Assembly: GCA_017743475.1 (NCBI GenBank)
Contig: JAGHYV010000009.1
Coordinates: 1-64,000, forward strand
Origin: Roseiflexus sp.
GTDB taxonomy: Bacteria > Chloroflexota > Chloroflexia > Chloroflexales > Roseiflexaceae
Length of the DNA stretch: 64,000 nucleotides
Direction: 5' to 3'
Shown: positions 56,573 through 64,000 of the stretch, piece after piece
Layout of the letters: every line of letters begins with the position of its first letter
Numbering within the stretch: the stretch's first letter is position 1
The notes under the pieces: generated by a model
Told to the model about the DNA's origin: nothing
The model's input: the letters and a program-made list of their open reading frames with translations, nothing else
The model's database searches: none
Program-made: the position numbers and the translations under genes

Positions 56573-57124
56573 TCGGGCGATTCAGAGAATAAGACGTTCA
56601 TCGAAAGGTGCGGCTCGAGACAATCCGGCATCTACACATTTCGGTATTCGTAACGCCTACTGTCTGCGCCTGACGGTGTGCGCTTCAGCAGCGCGAGCGT
56701 AGCGAGCGCCTGCTGGAGGCGCTTGTTAGCCTGCTTCAAAGAAAACCCTGCTCACCTATACTATTCAACAGGTATTCTTGAATAAATAATCCGGTATAGC
56801 CCGCGCAGGCGGGCTTCGCACCACAATGACGACCACTTCGTTCCGACGCACTTCTGCCCCTCATCCCCCCCGCCCCCTTCTCCCACAAGGGGAGAAGGGG
56901 GAGATGTGGCATCCGACAGCTTCATCCATCCCCCTCAGTGGTTATTTCAACCTGCCCGTCGCCGGAGAAACTCTGGATCGCTACGCGGTTTCGATCCACC
57001 CGTTTTCTCGCCGACCCGATTACAAGCAGGGAGTGCGCACGACCACAATGCGCAACAACCGCTGTAACCCCGCGCCGGAATCTGCATCTATACGGATGAA
57101 AGACACTATGGAAAGGTTTCGAAT
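56573..57124. other. Intergenic region with palindromic element copy C and a GC palindrome
   Basis: The 552-bp gap after larE has no credible gene. It holds the palindrome AGCCCGC-GCAG-GCGGGCT (56798-56815), shared with the left edge of the window, and copy C of the dispersed element (56852-56912) with perfect 12-bp arms at 56873-56884 and 56890-56901. An AGCGCC/GGCGCT hairpin lies near 56710-56728. Confidence 0.7.
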
Positions 57125-57379
57125 ATGAGCGAGACGAAGGCACAGCCACGAGTCATCATGTTCACCACGCCGACCTGCTCGTTTTGCAACGCGGCGAAAA
57201 ACTATTTCCGCCAGAAAGGAATCAAGTTCAAAGACGTCGATGTGAGCAAAGACCCCGCTGCCGCGCGCGACATGGTGCGTCGCTCAGGGCAGCAGGGCGT
57301 ACCGGTCATCGACATTGGCGGCAAGATCGTCGTTGGCTTCGACCGCCCCACCATTGATCGTCTGCTGGGCATCAAATAG
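57125..57379 (+). CDS. Glutaredoxin-like protein (CSFC)
   Basis: An 84-residue thioredoxin-fold protein with the redox motif TTPTCSFCNAAKNYF, a cis-proline segment GVPVIDIGG and the GFDR motif for glutathione- or thiol-type substrates. It resembles the short NrdH/YruB-like glutaredoxin family. It can reduce disulfides; the electron source is unknown. An AAAGG lies upstream of the ATG at 57125. It is 45 bp before groES, possibly in one transcript. Confidence 0.9.
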   Translation: MSETKAQPRVIMFTTPTCSFCNAAKNYFRQKGIKFKDVDVSKDPAAARDMVRRSGQQGVPVIDIGGKIVVGFDRPTIDRLLGIK

Positions 57380-57424
57380 CGACGTCAGATCAGACAGGAG
57401 TTTCGGATAAGGAGAAGACCAGCC

Positions 57425-57712
57425 ATGAGCGCAAATGGAAACGAACCCGGCATCCAGCCACTGGGCGCACGTGTCCTGTTGAAACCTATTGAACAGGACG
57501 ACCGCACGAGCAGCGGCATCTACCTGCCGGACACTGCTAAAGAAAAGCCACAACTCGGCGTTGTCATCGCGGTTGGCGACGCCGATGATATCAAGGTGCA
57601 GGTCAACGACAGGGTATTCTTCGCAAAGTATTCGGGCACGGAGATTACCTACAAAGGCGACACCTTTTTGCTGATGGACGTCGGCGACCTGCTGGCGCGT
57701 GTGACGAACTGA
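57425..57712 (+). CDS. groES: Co-chaperonin GroES (Cpn10)
   Basis: A 95-residue Cpn10: GIQPLGARVLLKPIEQDDRT leads to the mobile-loop region (SSGIYLPDTAKEKPQLGVVI), then VQVNDRVFFAKYSGTEI and LLMDVGDLLARV. It caps the GroEL chamber. It has normal length and an AAGGAG site about 10 bp upstream. No groEL follows: the next sequence is a palindromic repeat, then a convergent gene. GroEL must be elsewhere, or this is a secondary groES. Confidence 0.95.
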   Translation: MSANGNEPGIQPLGARVLLKPIEQDDRTSSGIYLPDTAKEKPQLGVVIAVGDADDIKVQVNDRVFFAKYSGTEITYKGDTFLLMDVGDLLARVTN

Positions 57713-57750
57713 TTCCTGGAATCAACCACAATGTTGCGGTGATGGATGGC

Positions 57751-57809
57751 ACGGAGCGCGGGTGTCCCGCCCTCGTGAGACAGCCAAAGGCACAATGCCC
57801 GCGCTCCGT
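57751..57809. repeat. Palindromic element between groES and the WD40 gene
   Basis: Perfect 12-bp inverted arms ACGGAGCGCGGG (57751-57762) and CCCGCGCTCCGT (57798-57809) with a 35-nt loop. It lies between two convergent genes and may also end transcripts. Its architecture resembles the diverged elements at 43858-43944 and 19449-19535. Confidence 0.75.
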
Positions 57810-57891
57810 AACCAATCGTATCGTTGCACCGCGCACCCTGCGCTACGGCTTGCCGGTAGTTATCGCCTCTCGCCTCTCGCCCCACACCGCC

Positions 57892-58926
57892 CTACGGCTT
57901 GCCGGGGCAGGTGGCATGGTACGGCACCTCAGGACCCACATACCGCTGCCATTCATCCCACATCAGGTTACGCGGCAGGCGGCGACAGGCTTCAGCGATC
58001 AGATCTTCCGGGCGCCACCACCAGACCCGCGCCGTGTCATCCGAACTCCCGCTGACCACGGAGCGCCCGTCGGGGCTGAACGCGACGGCAGTTACCCAGC
58101 GATCGTGGGTCATACGGGCGACTTCGCGCCCGCTTGCCGCTTCCCACACCCGCGCCGTGCCATCCCCACTCCCACTGACCACATATTGCCCGTCGGGGCT
58201 GAACGCAACGGCGGTCACCTCGCTATCGTGGGTCAGGCGGGCGACTTCGTGTCCGGTCGCCGCCTCCCAGACCTGCGCCGTGAGCCCACCTACACTGACC
58301 GCGAAGCGCCCGTCGGGGCTGAATGCGATGGCGGTCACCTCGCTATCGTGGGTCAGGCGGGCGACTTCGTGTCCGGTCGCCGCCTCCCAGACCTGCGCCG
58401 TGAGCCCACCTACACTGACCGCGAAGCGCCCGTCGGGGCTGAACGCGACGGCGGTCACAGGGCCGTTGTGGGTCATGCGGGTCACTTCGGTGGGCAACAG
58501 GGCTAACCCGCGACGGACCAACTGGTCGGCTTCGAGCAATGGACCGCCGCGCTGCAAGGCTTCCACCCCTAGCAGCGTGCCGATGAGTGGACCCTGCGGG
58601 ATGCGATCAGACACCAGTTGTCCAGTTGCCACCATCTGCAGCGCCTGCGCCAGGGTGCGCTGCGCTTCTGCCTCGGCTTGCGCCGTGGCACGCATACCGG
58701 CTTCCCGTACTGCTGCGTTGCGCTGCGCTTCCGCTTCCGCTTGCGCCGTAGCACGTGCATTCGCTTCGCTCACCGCTGTGGCCTGCGCTGCCTCACGTTG
58801 CCGCGGAGCATCGTTGCGCTGGCTCCAGGCGGCAACAGCCAGCAACGAGGTGATCAGCAAGCCAGCCGCCAAACCAAGAATGATCTGCCGTTGTGTTCGT
58901 TCCTGTCGCTCGGGTTTCTCGTTCAT
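57892..58926 (-). CDS. WD40-repeat membrane protein
   Basis: A 344-residue protein: N-terminal helix (about residues 15-35, QIILGLAAGLLITSLLAVAA), a long Ala/Glu-rich coiled coil (REAAQATAVSEANARATAQA and copies), a helical region, then four WD40 blades (VTAVAFSPDGRFAVSVGGLT and relatives). The second and third blade copies are nearly identical over 40 residues. Four blades do not close the usual seven-blade propeller, so oligomers or truncation are likely. The end EDLIAEACRRLPRNLMWDEW is typical of similar Chloroflexota proteins. ATG at 58926 has AGAGGTG. The upstream in-frame stretch repeats the phrase KPERQER. Confidence 0.78.
   Translation of the reverse strand: MNEKPERQERTQRQIILGLAAGLLITSLLAVAAWSQRNDAPRQREAAQATAVSEANARATAQAEAEAQRNAAVREAGMRATAQAEAEAQRTLAQALQMVATGQLVSDRIPQGPLIGTLLGVEALQRGGPLLEADQLVRRGLALLPTEVTRMTHNGPVTAVAFSPDGRFAVSVGGLTAQVWEAATGHEVARLTHDSEVTAIAFSPDGRFAVSVGGLTAQVWEAATGHEVARLTHDSEVTAVAFSPDGQYVVSGSGDGTARVWEAASGREVARMTHDRWVTAVAFSPDGRSVVSGSSDDTARVWWWRPEDLIAEACRRLPRNLMWDEWQRYVGPEVPYHATCPGKP
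58201..58440 (-). repeat. 120-bp tandem duplication of a WD40 blade
   Basis: Positions 58201-58320 and 58321-58440 are near-identical 120-bp units (three differences seen, all in the first ten bases). They encode two 40-residue WD40 blades, so the duplication is recent or kept homogeneous by recombination. Confidence 0.9.
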
Positions 58927-59572
58927 CGCAATCACCTCTGTCGAGCAATCTCGTGGCCGTTCCTGGCGTTCCGGTTTCGCCTGCTGGATTCGTGAACGAT
59001 GCCTTCGCGTCGTTGCGAGCATTCGGGTGGCGTGTCTGATGATTGCATGCCGCCGACACTGCCGCCTACCATACATCCTTTCCTTACTACACAACGGTGT
59101 TCGCGCTCAATTTTGGCGCTGTGCGGAATGTCGCACGCCAGGATCGTGTGAACATGCGGACGAGATACCCGCATATCCGGTCCGCACGTGGTTCAATGAT
59201 GCTCCACTTCGTTATGGAAATACCAGGATGGCAGGAATGGTATGCGAACCGCTAGATGGTGGCCTGCGCTTCCGAGCAGACTTTCCCCAGTGTGGCACTG
59301 AAGGTCTGTGCAGCACGGGCGCCGAAAAGCGATCACTGGGGCGAAGCCACGCGGCTATGCCTGCTGCCACAGTATCCCTATCGGCAGCGGGCTGAGGTAG
59401 CTGCTGCAACACCTTACGCCTGGACCTTCATTCCGCACTCTAGTCAATGCATGCATCCGTTCGCGCCGGATATCGGCTATAATGCATAAGCTGCCCGTAA
59501 TTCCGCTGGCAGGTCCTGATCTTGAAGCTAGTCACTGGCGTAGCATACATACAAGAGGATGCAGAACGCACG
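58927..59572. other. Spacer between the WD40 gene and the M16 peptidase pair
   Basis: About 640 bp divergent spacer. The WD40 frame stays open upstream to 59094, containing a second KPERQER copy, but has no good start signal. A TATAAT at 59478-59483 is a possible peptidase promoter, with no matching -35. No other feature is visible. Confidence 0.45.
59478..59483 (+). promoter_or_regulatory. Possible -10 box for the M16 peptidase pair
   Basis: A perfect TATAAT preceded by GGC rather than TGN, with no convincing -35 at 16-18 bp. It is about 90 bp before the chosen ATG at 59573. Confidence 0.35.
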
Positions 59573-60841
59573 ATGATTGAAACTCTCTCGCATACGCTCC
59601 GTAATGGCATGCTGGTCTTGCTGCGCGAAGTACACAATGCCCCCCTCGCGACAAACTGGATCTGGTATCGTGTTGGTGCTCGCTACGAGTCGCCGGGAAT
59701 AACTGGCATCTCGCATTGGATCGAGCATATGCTATTTAGGGGTACACCGCAGATTCCCGGACACGACCTTGACCGTCTGATTGCAAGGAATGGCGGGACG
59801 TTCAACGGTTTCACCGCGCATGACTTTACTGCATATTTCGAGACGCTCCCTGCGGATCGGATTGATCTTGCGCTACGTATCGAGTCAGACCGGATGGTGA
59901 ATGCGCTCTTCAACGAGGAAGAGGTTGAGCATGAACGCACGGTTATTCTGGCGGAACGCGAGGGGCACGAGAATGATCCAGAATGGTGGCTTAACACAGC
60001 AGTCATGACAACTGCTTTTCAGGTTCATCCATACCGCCACGAGGTGATCGGTTCGCGGGATGACCTGCTGGCATTGACACGCGACCATCTCATAACGTAT
60101 TACAAGACCTTTTATCGCCCCAACAATGCAGTACTGGTGCTGGTGGGCGATTTCGATGCGCATCGATTGATGAGCCGGGTCGAGCACTACTTTGGTGATC
60201 TTCCGGCAGGACCGCCCCTGCCGCCAATCCATTGGAGTGAACCAGAGCAACAGGAAGAACGTCGTGTTGTGGTGCGTCGACCGGGACCGGCGCAGTATGT
60301 GCAGATTGTGTATCACACCGCCGATTGTCGCAGCCCCGATTTTGCGCCGCTTTTGGTACTCGATGCGATCCTCTCCGGCGCAAAGTCACCTGCATTTAGC
60401 GGCGGTGCACAAACGAACCGAAGCGCCCGTCTGTATCGCGCACTAGTGGAGACCCGCCTCGCAGCGTATGCTTCCAGCACGTTTCGACCCACCCGTGATC
60501 CGCATCTGTTCGAGTTTCATGCAATGGTGCAGGAAGGGCATACCGCTGAAGAGGTTGAGCAGGCGCTGCTAACTGAGGTGGCTGCTCTCCAGGAGAGCGG
60601 ACCGCGTCCTGATGAGATGGCAAAAGTTATTAAACAGATGCGGGCACAGATCGCGTATGCGCGAGAGAGTGTAACCAACCAGGCATTGATGATTGGAATG
60701 TGGGAAGTGCTTGACCGATATGATCGTGCCGATACGTTGCTCGATGAGATTGCGGCTGTTCAGGTCGAAGATGTTCGACGTGTAGCGCAAATGTATCTGA
60801 CAGAACGGCGGCGAACGGTTGGATACTTTCTTCCACTGTGA
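59573..60841 (+). CDS. M16-family zinc peptidase, catalytic subunit
   Basis: A 422-residue M16 peptidase. GITGISHWIEHMLFRGT contains the inverted zinc motif HXXEH (HWIEH), and EEVEHERTVILAEREGHEND gives the downstream Glu ligand. The protein matches the catalytic half of bacterial heterodimeric M16B proteases; they degrade or process peptides in the cytosol. ATG at 59573 fits the family N-terminus (LSHTLRNGMLVLLREVHNAP); a TTG at 59522 is an alternative. The stop overlaps the next gene by 4 bp (GTGA), coupling the two subunits. Confidence 0.92.
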   Translation: MIETLSHTLRNGMLVLLREVHNAPLATNWIWYRVGARYESPGITGISHWIEHMLFRGTPQIPGHDLDRLIARNGGTFNGFTAHDFTAYFETLPADRIDLALRIESDRMVNALFNEEEVEHERTVILAEREGHENDPEWWLNTAVMTTAFQVHPYRHEVIGSRDDLLALTRDHLITYYKTFYRPNNAVLVLVGDFDAHRLMSRVEHYFGDLPAGPPLPPIHWSEPEQQEERRVVVRRPGPAQYVQIVYHTADCRSPDFAPLLVLDAILSGAKSPAFSGGAQTNRSARLYRALVETRLAAYASSTFRPTRDPHLFEFHAMVQEGHTAEEVEQALLTEVAALQESGPRPDEMAKVIKQMRAQIAYARESVTNQALMIGMWEVLDRYDRADTLLDEIAAVQVEDVRRVAQMYLTERRRTVGYFLPL

Positions 60842-62160
60842 CACGGATGAACGCTCGTGGTGATCCTATGAATTCGTTTCCCCCTAACCGCGCCAGTACT
60901 ATTGCCACTTCACTGCGCTGTGAGCTACCCAATGGCGTAGTAGCATTGGTACAGCGCAACGCAATAGCGCCAACGGTCAGTGTGTATGGCGAGATACGCG
61001 TCGGTGCTGCCAATGAACCGCCTGAAAAGAATGGCTTATCTGCATTCACCAGCGCAGCGCTCATCCGTGGCGCGGGTCATCGCACATTTCAGGAGATTGT
61101 TGCAATAACTGAGGCAGTTGGGGCAAGCGTCAATGCTGGCGGAGGAATGCATTCCACTGGCTTTGCTGGTCGATCGCTGAGCGAAGATGTTGCCCTGATT
61201 CTCGAAATCCTAAGCGATATGGTACGTGCGCCGGCGTTTCCCGATGAGGAGATCGAGCAGTTACGCGGTCAATTTTTAATGGCGCTGCGTGAAGATGAGC
61301 AGGATACGTCCGTCCGAGCTTCACGTGCGTTGCGGTCGATCATGTTCCCGCCAGCGCATCCCTATAGTCGTCTCAGCAGAGGTACAATTGAGACGATCTC
61401 AACTCTCACCCGCGATGATCTGATCCAATTTCATAGGTTGTACCACCCGGCAGCAACGACCATCGCCGTGGTTGGTGATATTGACCCCGCAGCGGTGATT
61501 GCACTTATCGAGCGATTCTTTGGCGACTGGCAGGTGCCTGGCACACCACCACAGGTGACGCTACCCGATCCGCTTCCCATGCCGGACCAACGGCGGATTC
61601 ATATCGCTCTCGACGGCAAAAGCCAGACCGACATCATCTGGGCAGTGCATGGGCTTGATCGCAGGTCGCCGGATTATTATGCTGCCAGTGTGGCAAATAT
61701 GATCCTTGGACAAATCGGTATTGGCGGACGCCTGGGTGAACGAGTGCGTGAAAAACAGGGGCTTGCATACTACTGCGGTAGCAGCCTCGACGCAGATCTC
61801 GGCGCAGGTCCGTGGACAGCGATGGCTGGCGTAAACCCTGCCCATGTCGAGCGCGCGATTGATGCGATCGTTCATGAGATCAGACAGTTTGCTGCAGAAG
61901 GACCGACCGAACAGGAACTCGCCGATGCCCGTGATTTTATGACTGGCAGATTGGCAATTGGTCTGGAGACCAACGACAGTATTGCAAGCACTCTGCTTGG
62001 TATCGAACGGTATCAGCTCGGTCTTGACTACATCGAACGCTACCCGACCATCATTTACAGTATTGATCGGGATCAGGTCGTTGAGGTTACACGCCGGTAT
62101 CTCGATACTGATGACTACGTAATTGCTACAGCGGGGCCGCCAGAACCGTCGGTGTCATGA
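60838..62160 (+). CDS. M16-family peptidase-like protein, non-catalytic partner
   Basis: A 440-residue M16 homologue without zinc motif: the expected HXXEH position reads GLSAFTSAALIRG. It carries the substrate-binding R/Y motif LGERVREKQGLAYYCGS in the C-terminal half, which catalytic-only subunits often lack. With the preceding gene it forms the classical pair in which one chain binds zinc and the other binds substrate. GTG at 60838 overlaps the previous stop. It is the same length class as the partner, as in yeast MPP or Sphingomonas M16B pairs. Confidence 0.92.
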   Translation: MTRMNARGDPMNSFPPNRASTIATSLRCELPNGVVALVQRNAIAPTVSVYGEIRVGAANEPPEKNGLSAFTSAALIRGAGHRTFQEIVAITEAVGASVNAGGGMHSTGFAGRSLSEDVALILEILSDMVRAPAFPDEEIEQLRGQFLMALREDEQDTSVRASRALRSIMFPPAHPYSRLSRGTIETISTLTRDDLIQFHRLYHPAATTIAVVGDIDPAAVIALIERFFGDWQVPGTPPQVTLPDPLPMPDQRRIHIALDGKSQTDIIWAVHGLDRRSPDYYAASVANMILGQIGIGGRLGERVREKQGLAYYCGSSLDADLGAGPWTAMAGVNPAHVERAIDAIVHEIRQFAAEGPTEQELADARDFMTGRLAIGLETNDSIASTLLGIERYQLGLDYIERYPTIIYSIDRDQVVEVTRRYLDTDDYVIATAGPPEPSVS

Positions 62161-62375
62161 CGCAATCTGGTGGAACTGAGCTATATCCGCATCCATCGTA
62201 CTGCGGCTTCTTTTCGTTGTTTCATTCGACTAACGATGCACCACGAAGGTGCGCGCAAGAAGACACTGCTTGTCTGGGAAAGAATTTACGGTTGTCTGCG
62301 CTTACCGGAGCATAGTACTGGTTACCCTGACCATACCGTTCCCATCGCACGCCGCGACAGGTGTTGGGAGGAGAT

Positions 62376-63107
62376 ATGACGCTAGATCAACGACATATTC
62401 CGCTGGAGGGTGCGCACAATGTGCGCGATGTCGGCGGCTATATGACCGTGGACGGACGCATTACACGCTGGCGGCGATTGTTGCGCGCCGATAGTCTGCA
62501 TCATCTAACGATTGAGGATCAGCAGCGGTTGCGCGCCTACGGTGTGCGAACGATTATTGACTTGCGATTACCCTTCGAGGTAGCGCACAATCCGAATGTA
62601 TTCGCTAAGGCGCACGACGTTCACTATACCAATCTTCCGCTGATTACCGAACGCAGTGAGACCAGCATCGAATCGCGCGCAAGTTCAGTCAGCGAGTTGT
62701 ACTGCTTGATGCTGGATGAGTGCCAGGAACCGATCCGTCAGATACTGGCAACCATTGCAGAGGCGGATGCGCCGGTGCTGGTTCATTGCTTTGTCGGCAA
62801 AGACCGCACCGGACTGATCACCGCGCTGGCGTTGAGAGCGACTGGCGTGCCGGTAGAGACGATTGCTGACGATTATGCTCTGAGTGAGGCGCTTACCGTT
62901 GCGCTGCTGGCTGAAATCCGCGCAATGTTGATCCGTCTGGGATACGATGTCACACGTTTTGATCGCCTCTCGCCAGCGCCACGCGAGGCGATGATTGCAA
63001 CTATGGCGTATCTGGACGAGCGCTACGGCGGCATCGAAACGTATCTCACGTCAATTGGGTTGACGGATGCGCAGCTCGCCGGATTGCGCCGACTGCTGCT
63101 GGAATGA
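62376..63107 (+). CDS. Tyrosine-protein phosphatase-like (DSP/PTP family)
   Basis: A 243-residue protein of the bacterial PTP/IphP-like family. It has the signature loop VLVHCFVGKDRTGLI (CX5R with Cys and Arg) and the N-terminal GAHNVRDVGGYMTVDG, typical of IphP/MptpB-like phosphatases (NxRDxGG). It could dephosphorylate phosphotyrosine or phosphoinositide substrates; the target is unknown. ATG at 62376 follows GGGAGGAG. The 215-bp gap before it shows no gene. Confidence 0.9.
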   Translation: MTLDQRHIPLEGAHNVRDVGGYMTVDGRITRWRRLLRADSLHHLTIEDQQRLRAYGVRTIIDLRLPFEVAHNPNVFAKAHDVHYTNLPLITERSETSIESRASSVSELYCLMLDECQEPIRQILATIAEADAPVLVHCFVGKDRTGLITALALRATGVPVETIADDYALSEALTVALLAEIRAMLIRLGYDVTRFDRLSPAPREAMIATMAYLDERYGGIETYLTSIGLTDAQLAGLRRLLLE

Positions 63108-63516
63108 TGGCGATTTGCCGGACAGGGCAGGTAGACACGTACCTTTGAAGGCGAGGGTAACAATCACATGACACCACCAGAAGGCGGAGTGCCTCTAATG
63201 AACCTGCGACGTCAGTATCGCCAGGGTGCCAGGGAATGTGACCGTCACCGATGCGCGCTGGCATCGAACTGGCCCCCGGTTCTCATTTCCTTATGCTCAG
63301 TTTCTGAAGAAATCGATAGGTTTCATAGCGGACGACCTGGTAGCCGAGGCGTATGATCGTAACCTGCAGTGATCACGACCTAATCCAACGCATTTGGCAC
63401 TACTTTCGACCTCATACGTAGCGACCAGTGCTGCCACGCCGCGATTTCAGCAGTATACGATGCCATAGAGCATCACCGAGTGCGGGCAGAAATGACATTA
63501 TCGAAGGAGCAGTGAC
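63108..63516. other. Intergenic stretch without recognisable feature
   Basis: About 410 bp between the phosphatase-like and cupin genes. A 62-codon open frame (63168-63356) has neither a ribosome site nor a family resemblance. I see no hairpin or promoter that I would defend. Confidence 0.4.
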
Positions 63517-63852
63517 ATGAGGAGATTGAACGAAACAGGGTGGTTTGATGTTGCCCCTGGTATTCGCCGCCGCACCGTCGCCGTAACGGAACGCATGCAG
63601 CAGATTGTAGTCGAACTGGATCGGGGCGCGCGTCTGCCAGAGCATCGTCATCCCCACGAGCAGATCACCTATCTCATCTCCGGCAGACTCCGCTTCGTTA
63701 TCGACGGTGTAGCACGGGAGGTTGCGCCAGGTGAGACTGTTGCACTAGCAGGGAACATGCCGCATGCGGTCGAAGCGATTGAAACGTCGCAGGCGATCGA
63801 CACGTTTAGCCCGCCACGCGAAGATTTCCTTGCGCAGGATGCAGGCGGATAA
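63517..63852 (+). CDS. Cupin-domain protein
   Basis: A 111-residue single-domain cupin. The first motif LPEHRHPHEQITYLISGRLR holds the usual His, His and Glu metal ligands, and the second GETVALAGNMPHAVEAIE holds the final His. Such proteins bind Fe, Mn or Zn and include isomerases, dioxygenases and sensors. Function is unassigned. ATG at 63517 has AAGGAG at good distance. No partner gene is evident. Confidence 0.88.
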   Translation: MRRLNETGWFDVAPGIRRRTVAVTERMQQIVVELDRGARLPEHRHPHEQITYLISGRLRFVIDGVAREVAPGETVALAGNMPHAVEAIETSQAIDTFSPPREDFLAQDAGG

Positions 63853-63897
63853 GCGTGGTGAATGTAACGGACGGGAATGTGGTCGGCATACAATCCT

Positions 63898-64000
63898 TTA
63901 CCCTGAGTCTGTGAGGGGATGATGCTCATCATCGACATCCTCACGGTTCAACCAGCGAAGAAACACTGCGGTCAGCACTGCGAAGTAGACCAGGCTGCCG
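63898..64000 (-). CDS. C-terminal end of a membrane protein, possibly cytochrome c oxidase assembly factor (partial)
   Basis: Read from the right edge on the minus strand the frame gives GSLVYFAVLTAVFLRWLNRE and DVDDEHHPLTDSG before a TAA at 63898-63900. A final membrane helix followed by an acidic tail recalls CtaG-type (caa3 oxidase assembly) proteins, but only 33 residues are visible, so the assignment is tentative. The rest lies outside the window. Confidence 0.4.
   Translation of the reverse strand, partial: GSLVYFAVLTAVFLRWLNREDVDDEHHPLTDSG

Noticed and set aside
56573-57124. tRNA or small RNA in the gap before the glutaredoxin
   Set aside because: Looked for a T-loop and acceptor pairing and found only palindromic repeats.
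57899-59395. Open frame of 498 codons antisense to the WD40 gene
   Set aside because: Repetitive Ser/Arg/Pro-rich translation mirrors the WD40 repeats; the WD40 reading on the other strand has clear domain structure.
63168-63356. Small gene of 62 codons downstream of the phosphatase
   Set aside because: No ribosome binding site, no conserved pattern, ordinary length for a chance frame in this GC content.

Overview
The window reads as chromosomal DNA of a GC-rich bacterium. The gene content (a 2-oxoacid:ferredoxin oxidoreductase cluster, a polymer-forming membrane protein, an NfeD/stomatin pair, an acyl-ACP-reductase-like fusion, many WD40- and Rpn-type accessory genes) and the 7-bp tandem repeats suggest a Chloroflexota member close to Roseiflexus. 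That assignment is an inference from general resemblance; no rRNA is present to test it. I see no phage, plasmid origin, complete insertion sequence, CRISPR array or tRNA.

Layout. 1-1400: a repeat-rich edge with a shortened Rpn-type nuclease gene. 1409-3625 (minus): ornithine-cyclodeaminase-like enzyme, SDR and a small membrane protein, divergent from a fused membrane/spermidine-synthase-like protein that probably starts at a TTG (3813). 6207-8166: two decayed Gfo/Idh/MocA dehydrogenase genes. 8341-9230: thioredoxin-like and SelW-like redox proteins. 9199-14560 (minus): polymer-forming membrane protein, radical SAM protein and the four subunits of a 2-oxoacid:ferredoxin oxidoreductase. 14778-19293 (plus): HddA-like sugar kinase, psuG, rlmN and a class V aminotransferase. 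19743-24896 (minus): pepF and a Zn/Mn ABC transporter. 25190-29512 (plus): a pseudokinase-SH3 protein, two tandem SIR2 deacylases (the second with a mutated active site), a GNAT acetyltransferase and a nucleotidyltransferase-like protein.

29637-37927 (minus) holds rpoC and rpoB behind a near-consensus promoter and a roughly 290-nt leader. Upstream lie a small membrane protein, a NUDIX hydrolase, a 685-residue fusion whose C-terminal half looks like cyanobacterial acyl-ACP reductase, and a large membrane protein. 44033-51171 (plus): lepA, a PpiC-type lipoprotein, mazG, a DUF951 protein, NfeD and a stomatin. 51159-54648 (minus): a TPR protein and two glycosyltransferases. 54979-57712 (plus): larB-larE, a glutaredoxin and groES without groEL. 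57892-58926 (minus): a WD40 membrane protein with a recently duplicated blade. 59573-63852 (plus): a complementary M16 peptidase pair, a tyrosine-phosphatase-like protein and a cupin. A cytochrome-oxidase-assembly-like gene is cut by the right edge.

The most unusual signals: (1) 7-bp tandem repeats of more than one sequence family fill three spacers between co-directional genes, and in all three the stop codon TGA of the upstream gene is part of the repeat; (2) a compact pseudokinase / SIR2 / degenerate SIR2 / GNAT / nucleotidyltransferase neighbourhood; (3) the acyl-ACP-reductase-like fusion; (4) a recurring promoter form, TG-C-TATAMT.
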